Source of the DNA: ZC4RG29 sp036563875
GTDB taxonomy: Bacteria > Bacteroidota > Bacteroidia > Cytophagales > Cyclobacteriaceae
NCBI GenBank assembly: GCA_036563875.1
Contig: DATCLO010000013.1
Coordinates: forward strand, 5,816 to 69,815
Reading direction: 5' to 3'
DNA length: 64,000 nucleotides
The position numbers and the translations under genes were made by a program. Of the stretch, positions 58,775-64,000 are shown in pieces (positions within the stretch are counted from its first letter, which is position 1; each line of letters begins with the position of its first letter). Below the pieces are notes generated by a model, which saw nothing but the letters and a program-made list of their open reading frames with translations, ran no database searches and was not told the DNA's origin.

Positions 58775-60019
58775 TTAGCTTTCCAGCGAGTGGACTACCA
58801 GCCCGCTACGGAGTTTTGGCTCAAACCAGGTGGTTTTAGGAGGCATAATATTCCCGGTGTCCGCAATGTCCATCAATTGCTTCATGGTCACAGGATACAG
58901 GGCAAACGCTACTTTCATTTCGCCGCTGTCAACGCGGCGCTTGAGTTCTCCCAGTCCGCGAATGCCGCCGACAAAGTCTATTCGCTTGTCGGTGCGAAGG
59001 TCCTGGATATTCAACAGCGGTTTCAGTATTTGCTCTGAAAGGATGGTGACATCGAGAACGCCGATCGGATCGGTGTCGTCATAAGTTCCCGGCTTCGCCG
59101 AAAGCAGATACCACTTTCCTTCGAGATACATTGCAAACTCGTGTAGCCGCGACGGACGCACAGCTTCGTTGGATGGCGCCCCGACGGTAAATGACTTTTC
59201 CAGCGCCTTGAGGAACGACTCGGCGTTATATCCGTTGAGGTCGCGGACCACCCGGTTGTAGTCCATAATATGCAGCTGGTTATCCGGAAAATGCACGGCA
59301 AGGAAATAGTTGTATTCCTCGTTGCCCGTATGATTCGGATTCTCAGTGCGAAGGTCGTGTCCCACGAGCGCTGCTGCCGCGGTACGGTGGTGGCCGTCAG
59401 CAACGTAAGTAGCAGGAAGGGTCGCGAAAGCTGCAACGATTTGGCTGATCACGTTTTGATCGCTAATAACCCATAGCCGGTGTTTTATGCCATCATCAGC
59501 TATAAAGTCGTACTCAGGTTTTCCCTTTTTGATCTTTGCCACCAACGCATCAACGGTGTCGAGGGCGTGATATGCGAAGAAGACGGGTTCCGCATTCATC
59601 ATCGCCACGCGAACGTGGTTCTTCCTGTCGTTTTCCTTATCAGGTCGCGTTAGTTCGTGCTTCTTGATCCGTCCCTCCATGTAGTCGTCTACAGCAGCGC
59701 AGGCCACAATACCATCCTGCGTCCTTCCATCCATGGTCAACTCGTACAGATAAAGGCATTCCTTGTCATCCTGGCTGAATACTCCTGACGACACCAGTTT
59801 TTGGAAGTTGGATCGTGCAGCATCGTATACTGCAGGGCTGTACGGATCGGTGTCAGGCGGGAGGGTTATTTCGGGTTTAACAACATTAAGAAAGGAGTGA
59901 GGGTTGCCCTTCGCTTCTTCACGTGCTTCATCGGAATCCAGTACGTCGTATGGCCTTGATGCTACGGCCTTTGCGAATTCTGGTTTCGGGCGATATCCCT
60001 TGAAAGGCTTTATTACCAT
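58775..60019 (-). CDS. DUF1015 protein, candidate serine kinase
   Basis: The 414-residue cytosolic protein starts MVIKPFKGYRPKPEFAKAVASRPYDVLDSDEAREEAKGNPHSFL, typical of DUF1015. It also has the ATYVADGHHRTAAAA motif (about residue 207) that, in relatives of the ParB/SerK group, lies in the nucleotide-binding site. Archaeal SerK and the SbnI-type serine kinases are related to this fold. Its place right behind serC and serA (16 nt after serA) suggests that it makes or uses O-phosphoserine, but activity is inferred. Confidence 0.85.
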   Translation of the reverse strand: MVIKPFKGYRPKPEFAKAVASRPYDVLDSDEAREEAKGNPHSFLNVVKPEITLPPDTDPYSPAVYDAARSNFQKLVSSGVFSQDDKECLYLYELTMDGRTQDGIVACAAVDDYMEGRIKKHELTRPDKENDRKNHVRVAMMNAEPVFFAYHALDTVDALVAKIKKGKPEYDFIADDGIKHRLWVISDQNVISQIVAAFATLPATYVADGHHRTAAAALVGHDLRTENPNHTGNEEYNYFLAVHFPDNQLHIMDYNRVVRDLNGYNAESFLKALEKSFTVGAPSNEAVRPSRLHEFAMYLEGKWYLLSAKPGTYDDTDPIGVLDVTILSEQILKPLLNIQDLRTDKRIDFVGGIRGLGELKRRVDSGEMKVAFALYPVTMKQLMDIADTGNIMPPKTTWFEPKLRSGLVVHSLES

Positions 60020-60035
60020 CGAGTGTTGAAGTTTC

Positions 60036-61217
60036 CTACTTTTCTTGTTTTGGGAGTAAACGAACGAGGATCACGCCTTCTATTTCGCGGATGCCTGCAA
60101 CTTGTTGTTCTGTCACATCTCCATCGACGTCGATGATGTTGTAAGCGATCTCGTCGCGGTGGTGGTTGATCATGTCGGCGATGTTGATGTTTTGTGCCGC
60201 GAGCACGGTCGTGATTTTTCCTACCATCGCCGGAACGTTTCGGTTTGCGATAATGATCCGCGCTCCGCCATTCCTCGGCATATCGGCGGCAGGGAAGTTC
60301 ACCGAATTGCGGATGTTGCCGTTCTCCAGGAAATTCCGAAGTTGGTCAACAGCCATCACGGCGCAGTTTGTTTCAGATTCCGGTGTGGATGCGCCCAGGT
60401 GAGGTATCGTTATAATCTTGTCGTGACCAAGAAGGGATTCTTCAGGAAAATCCGTGACAAAGCACGCTACCTTTCCGGAATTCAGAGCCTCAAGAAGGTC
60501 GTTCGTGTTAATCAGCCCTTCGCGCGCAAAGTTCATTATGCGCACGTTAGGCTTCATGATGGCGAACTTCGACCTGTCGATAAAGCCGCGTGTGGAATCC
60601 AGCAGTGGAACGTGAATGGAGATGTAATCCGACTCGGCGAGGAGCGCATCCAGACTCCGTGCCTTCTTCACATACTTGGAAAGTTGCCATGCCGTATCAA
60701 TGGAAATGTAGGGATCATATCCGATCACCCTCATGCCCAAACCTTCGCCGGCGTTAGCTACCAGCATGCCGATCGCACCCAGGCCGATAACGCCGAGCGT
60801 CTTGCCCTGAATTTCAGGGCCAACAAAACTGGACTTTCCTTTTTCTACAAGCTTCGGCACTTCAGCGCCTTTCCCTTTCAGACTCTGAGCCCATGCAATG
60901 CCCTGCGCGATTTTTCTTGAGGCGAGGAGCATCCCGGCAATAACAAGTTCCTTCACCGCGTTGGCGTTTGCGCCGGGTGTGTTGAAAACGACGATCCCGG
61001 CATCCGTGCAGCGCGAAATCGGTATGTTGTTTACACCCGCGCCAGCCCGGGCAATAGCCTTCACTGATGGCGGAAAAGCATAATCGTGCAGCGAGTGACT
61101 CCTTAATAATATAGCGTCGGGTGAGCTAAACTCCGATGCGACTTCGTATTGGTCCAAAGGAAATCGGGCAAGACCTTCAGGAGCGATCTTGTCAAACGTC
61201 TGAATCTTAAATGACAT
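60036..61217 (-). CDS. serA: D-3-phosphoglycerate dehydrogenase
   Basis: The 393-residue enzyme catalyses the first step of serine synthesis. It has the substrate domain (DAILLRSHSLHDY, ARAGAGVNNIPISRCTDAGIVVFNTPGANANAVKELVIAGML) and the NAD Rossmann fold (GKTLGVIGLGAIGMLVANAGEGLGMRVIGYDPYIS). The catalytic residues are Arg in NFAREGLINT, Glu in DFPEESLLGHDKII and His in IPHLGAST. A short C-terminal ACT domain (MVGKITTVLAAQNINIADM) would bind serine for feedback control. The start at 61217 lies 6 nt after serC. It is a normal-length bacterial short form. Confidence 0.95.
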   Translation of the reverse strand: MSFKIQTFDKIAPEGLARFPLDQYEVASEFSSPDAILLRSHSLHDYAFPPSVKAIARAGAGVNNIPISRCTDAGIVVFNTPGANANAVKELVIAGMLLASRKIAQGIAWAQSLKGKGAEVPKLVEKGKSSFVGPEIQGKTLGVIGLGAIGMLVANAGEGLGMRVIGYDPYISIDTAWQLSKYVKKARSLDALLAESDYISIHVPLLDSTRGFIDRSKFAIMKPNVRIMNFAREGLINTNDLLEALNSGKVACFVTDFPEESLLGHDKIITIPHLGASTPESETNCAVMAVDQLRNFLENGNIRNSVNFPAADMPRNGGARIIIANRNVPAMVGKITTVLAAQNINIADMINHHRDEIAYNIIDVDGDVTEQQVAGIREIEGVILVRLLPKQEK

Positions 61218-61223
61218 GGGTGG

Positions 61224-62306
61224 TTATGCGTTTGCTTTCTCAAATTCTTCCATGAAGTCTACCAGTGCCTGTACGCCTTCAATAGGCATAGCATTGTACA
61301 GGCTCGCCCTCATGCCGCCGACGGACCGGTGCCCTTTCAGTGTCTTGAGGCCTCGCTTGGACGCTTCCGAAATGAATTTGGCGTCGAGCTCTTCGCTTCC
61401 GGTCACGAACGGAATGTTCATAATAGAGCGCGACTTTTTCTCAACAGTACCTTTGAACAATTTCGACTGGTCAAGGTAGTCGTACAGCAAGTTCGCCTTA
61501 GCGACGTTTTCTTTGTGCATTGCAGCAACGCCACCCTTCGCGAGAAGCCATTCGAATACCAGTCCTGCCATATAAATCGCGTAGCAGGGCGGTGTGTTGT
61601 AGAGTGAATTTTCCTTCGCGTGCGTCTCGTAGTTCAGCATCGTTGGCGTGATATCAAGCGCCTTGCCAATGAGATCTTCACGGATAATGACAATAGTGAG
61701 TCCCGCAGGCCCGATGTTTTTCTGCGCGCCAGCATAGATGAGTCCGAACTTTGACACATCGTATTCCTGGCTGAGGATGTTGGACGACATGTCTGCCACA
61801 AGTGGCTTCGATCCCGTGTCCGGAATTGACGGCCAAACGGTACCGTAGATTGTATTGTTCGTCGTGATGTGGACATAGTCCGCATCAGGCGAGATCATGC
61901 TCGGATCAAACTCAGGAATGTAGCTGAAGTTTTTGTCTTCAGAGCTGGCGATGACTTTCACCGTTCCATAGCGTTTCGCTTCGGCTATAGCCTTTTTCGA
62001 CCAGGCTCCCGTGTTGATATAGTCAGCTTTGCGGGCTTGCGAAAACAGGTTCAGCGGAACCATCGCAAACTGCGTGGAGGCACCACCCTGGAGAAAGAGG
62101 ACTTTATAGTTGTCCGGAATATTCATCAGCGTTCGCAGGTTCCGGATGGCGTTCTCGTGGATGGCAGTATACTCCTTGCCGCGGTGGCTCATCTCCATAA
62201 CCGACATTCCCGATCCCTGCCAGTCGACAAGTTCTTCCTGTGCCTTCTGTAATACTTCAAGGGGCAGCACGGCCGGCCCTGCAGAGAAATTATAGCATCT
62301 GCTCAT
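61224..62306 (-). CDS. serC: Phosphoserine aminotransferase
   Basis: ATG 62306 yields MSRCYNFSAGPAVLPLEVLQKAQEELVDWQGSGMSVMEMSHRGKEY, the standard opening of SerC; the upstream extension lacks family similarity. The 360-residue pyridoxal-phosphate enzyme converts 3-phosphohydroxypyruvate and glutamate to O-phosphoserine. PLP contacts are visible as FLQGGAST and the catalytic lysine in LIYAGAQKNIGPAGL. The end has SVGGMRASLYNAMPIEGVQALVDFMEEF, as usual. It heads the operon serC-serA-DUF1015 and faces the DEAD-box helicase gene across a 331-bp region. Confidence 0.95.
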   Translation of the reverse strand: MSRCYNFSAGPAVLPLEVLQKAQEELVDWQGSGMSVMEMSHRGKEYTAIHENAIRNLRTLMNIPDNYKVLFLQGGASTQFAMVPLNLFSQARKADYINTGAWSKKAIAEAKRYGTVKVIASSEDKNFSYIPEFDPSMISPDADYVHITTNNTIYGTVWPSIPDTGSKPLVADMSSNILSQEYDVSKFGLIYAGAQKNIGPAGLTIVIIREDLIGKALDITPTMLNYETHAKENSLYNTPPCYAIYMAGLVFEWLLAKGGVAAMHKENVAKANLLYDYLDQSKLFKGTVEKKSRSIMNIPFVTGSEELDAKFISEASKRGLKTLKGHRSVGGMRASLYNAMPIEGVQALVDFMEEFEKANA

Positions 62307-62526
62307 AGTGGTAGTAGTGGGGTGTTCCATTTGTGAAATCGCTGTTGGAGGCAGCGAATATGAAGGTATTTCACGAAAGAGCCAAAGGTTGCGCAATGGA
62401 ATTTGACAGGGTAATCTGCCACTGAATATGGATGGTGACTACCCCTTGATAGCGTGCTGTTCAATCGTTTACGATCAGTCGGAATGCGCCCCGGGAACCT
62501 TTTTAGGACGGTACGCATTATTGCCT

Positions 62527-62534
62527 TATCTTTG
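62527..62534 (+). promoter_or_regulatory. Candidate -7 promoter box of the DEAD-box helicase
   Basis: TATCTTTG is an exact TAnnTTTG match. A TTTTA tract (62500-62504) lies near the -33 position. The predicted leader would be about 100 nt before the TTG start at 62638. Confidence 0.5.
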
Positions 62535-62581
62535 TTAATTGAACGAGCCCCTGCCAGAAGTCGGGGGAAATGAATGAACGA

Positions 62582-62602
62582 GCCGGTTCCCCGGCCATTT
62601 TT
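62582..62602 (+). promoter_or_regulatory. Leader hairpin with T-tract
   Basis: GCCGG-TTCC-CCGGC (62582-62595) is a perfect 5-bp stem followed by CATTTTT. It resembles a weak terminator or attenuator in the helicase leader. Confidence 0.4.
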
Positions 62603-62608
62603 GAAATA

Positions 62609-62641
62609 ATGAATATCCACTTTTTAGACTTTGTCCTTTGA
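62609..62641 (+). CDS. Possible 10-codon leader peptide before the helicase
   Basis: ATG at 62609 encodes MNIHFLDFVL and stops at TGA (62639-62641). That stop overlaps the helicase TTG start as TTGA. Its real translation is uncertain, but the arrangement would couple it to the helicase. Confidence 0.3.
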   Translation: MNIHFLDFVL

Positions 62642-63894
62642 GTTTTTCCGATTTCAACTTTGATGAGCGCCTCATGGAAGGCCTTACTTCCATGGGATAT
62701 ATTAATCCTACGCCCATCCAGCAGCAGGCAATTCCTGCAATACTGGAGGGTCACGACATCATTGCCTGCGCCCAAACCGGCACCGGCAAAACGGCAGCGT
62801 ATATTTTGCCGATCCTTCAGAAAGTCCTCCATACGGAACATCGTCACCTCACTACGCTCGTGCTGGCGCCGACCCGCGAGCTCGCCCAACAAATCGATCA
62901 GCAGATCGAAGGCCTGGCCTATTTCATGGGCATCAGCTCGATTGCTGTTTACGGTGGTGGTGACGGTGCGGCTTGGGATAAGCAGAAAAGAGCGCTCGAG
63001 TCCGGAGCCGATATTATTATCGCAACACCGGGTCGCCTGATCGCCCTCCTTGCGTCAGGCTCTTTGAACCTGCAGCACCTGCAATACCTCGTGCTGGATG
63101 AGGCAGATCGCATGCTCGACATGGGATTTTATGCCGACATCATGCGTATCATCACCTACCTGCCGGAAACCCGTCAAACGTTGTTGTTCTCAGCAACGAT
63201 GCCGCCGAAGATTCGGGCATTGGCGAATCGCATCCTTCGATCGCCCCATGAAGTGAACCTGGCTGTTTCCAAACCGGCAGAAGGAATTAAGCAGCAGGCT
63301 TATATTCTATACGAAGCTCAAAAGATACCGATGCTCAAGCGGGTCCTCGATCAGGACGATCACAGCAGTGTCCTGATATTCGCTTCTACCAAGGAAAACG
63401 TCAAGAAGCTTACGGGTCAACTGAAAAGCCAGGGATTCTATGTGAAGGCCTTTCATTCCGACCTGGAGCAGCATGAACGTGATGAGATTCTTCGGGAATT
63501 CAAGAGCAGAAAGCTGCCTATTATTGTCGGAACCGATATTCTGTCAAGAGGGATCGACGTGGAGGGCATAAGCCTTGTTGTCAACTACGATGTGCCGCCC
63601 GACGTGGAAGACTACGTACACCGCATTGGCCGTACAGCGCGTGCGGATCGGACGGGAACCGCGGTGACCTTCGTGAATGAAAAGGATCAGCGCCGCTTTG
63701 CTGACATCGAGCGTTTTCTTGGCAAGGAGGTGCCTAAGTTGGAGATGCCCGCCGACATCGGCCCGGGTCCTGAATACCGGAAAACGGGTACGAATCATAA
63801 GCCCTGGAAACAGCACACCGGTAAGAAGAGGCGTCCTGCTTCGTCGGGTCGTTCGGGCAAAGGCAAATTCCGCAAGTCGCGTCGGTCGACATAA
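62638..63894 (+). CDS. DEAD-box RNA helicase (RhlE/DeaD-like)
   Basis: The 418-residue protein opens with TTG at 62638 (MSFSDFNFDERLMEGL, the usual RhlE-like start). Family motifs are in order: Q-motif (YINPTPIQQQAIP), I (AQTGTGKTA), Ia (PTRELAQQ), Ib (TPGRL), II (DEAD), III (SAT), IV (LIFASTKE), V (TDILSRGIDV) and VI (HRIGRTARADRTG). The tail after residue 375 is highly basic (KKRRPASSGRSGKGKFRKS) and probably binds RNA. It unwinds structured RNA during ribosome assembly or cold adaptation. The non-ATG start and leader elements upstream suggest translational control. Confidence 0.93.
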   Translation: MSFSDFNFDERLMEGLTSMGYINPTPIQQQAIPAILEGHDIIACAQTGTGKTAAYILPILQKVLHTEHRHLTTLVLAPTRELAQQIDQQIEGLAYFMGISSIAVYGGGDGAAWDKQKRALESGADIIIATPGRLIALLASGSLNLQHLQYLVLDEADRMLDMGFYADIMRIITYLPETRQTLLFSATMPPKIRALANRILRSPHEVNLAVSKPAEGIKQQAYILYEAQKIPMLKRVLDQDDHSSVLIFASTKENVKKLTGQLKSQGFYVKAFHSDLEQHERDEILREFKSRKLPIIVGTDILSRGIDVEGISLVVNYDVPPDVEDYVHRIGRTARADRTGTAVTFVNEKDQRRFADIERFLGKEVPKLEMPADIGPGPEYRKTGTNHKPWKQHTGKKRRPASSGRSGKGKFRKSRRST

Positions 63895-63950
63895 TGGTGG
63901 CTTGATCTTGCCACGCTCTTTGGTATCTTGTACCGACTTAATCATCCACG

Positions 63951-64000
63951 ATGAAGGAAGTTGAGCATCCTCTGTTTCTCAGAGACATCTGGTACTATGC
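63951..64000 (+). CDS. Start of a probable Rieske-type oxygenase-like protein (cut by window)
   Basis: ATG at 63951 begins MKEVEHPLFLRDIWYYA and runs off the window. The LRDIWYYA start resembles Rieske [2Fe-2S] aromatic ring-hydroxylating oxygenase alpha subunits, which often begin with NVWYYA. With only 16 complete codons this remains a guess. Confidence 0.4.
   Translation, partial: MKEVEHPLFLRDIWYY

Larger units (their letters stand above)
62307..62637. other. Divergent intergenic region, serC to DEAD-box helicase
   Basis: This 331-bp stretch must hold both promoters. On the plus side there is an exact TATCTTTG box (62527-62534), a hairpin GCCGG-N4-CCGGC followed by T's (62582-62602) and a 10-codon leader frame (62609-62641). 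On the minus side only a CAAAGGTT (62393-62400), one base off the inverse consensus, is seen. Confidence 0.6.

Overview
The window looks like a chromosomal segment of a Bacteroidota species, most likely Cytophagales (Chryseolinea/Ohtaekwangia-like; this is an inference). The evidence is a secreted protein with a gliding-motility/type IX secretion type B C-terminal domain, Bacteroidota-style -7 promoter boxes (TAnnTTTG), many lipoproteins and Tat-exported sugar dehydrogenases, and families typical of the phylum (DUF2911, DUF2961/GH172, YHS, DUF2231). I saw no rRNA, tRNA, CRISPR array, prophage or insertion sequence. GC content looks close to 50 percent by eye, with no obvious compositional island.

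Layout. 1-8.4 kb: a large T9SS-type adhesin-like protein (3' end just off the window), small cytosolic proteins (CBS, TerB-like), a membrane metallophosphoesterase, a lipid A acyltransferase-like protein, a DUF6265 protein and a Tat-exported Gfo/Idh/MocA oxidoreductase. 8.4-9.06 kb: a structured non-coding region with several inverted repeats and a strong intrinsic terminator. 9-16 kb: a secreted coiled-coil protein, a lipoprotein esterase, and a tightly coupled three-gene operon for a 2-oxoacid:ferredoxin oxidoreductase (GltD-like flavoprotein with two 4Fe-4S clusters, gamma-alpha fusion, beta). 16-20 kb: GH20 hexosaminidase, polysaccharide deacetylase lipoprotein and two small membrane proteins. 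20.5-24 kb: GntP permease, an Nramp-like transporter without the usual metal-binding motifs, and an SDR dehydrogenase.

24-42 kb is the catabolic heart. Operons combine a Tat-exported Gfo/Idh/MocA dehydrogenase, a lipoprotein beta-propeller/HEAT/cytochrome c protein (PVC type) and a secreted xylose-isomerase-like TIM barrel. They are interleaved with a YHS protein, a phosphoesterase lipoprotein, an AraC regulator, a Tat-exported DsrE-like protein next to a TauE/SafE permease, a GH172 enzyme, a DUF2911 protein and a second close paralogue of one dehydrogenase. A third such module, with no dehydrogenase beside it, lies at 49.3-53.2 kb. I infer a periplasmic sugar or glycoside oxidation system that feeds electrons to c-type haem.

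42-49 kb: a TetR-TolC-MFP-RND efflux operon with a recognisable promoter and candidate operator. 53-58.7 kb: a fatty acid hydroxylase, VOC and SRPBCC proteins, an ECF sigma factor coupled to a membrane protein, and an ABC exporter. 58.8-62.3 kb: the serine biosynthesis operon serC-serA-DUF1015. The window ends with a DEAD-box helicase and the first codons of a Rieske-type protein.

The most unusual non-coding signal is a family of six dispersed CTATGTG-type palindromes. Each sits just 3' of a stop codon. A separate 205-bp nested palindrome lies at 42.2 kb.
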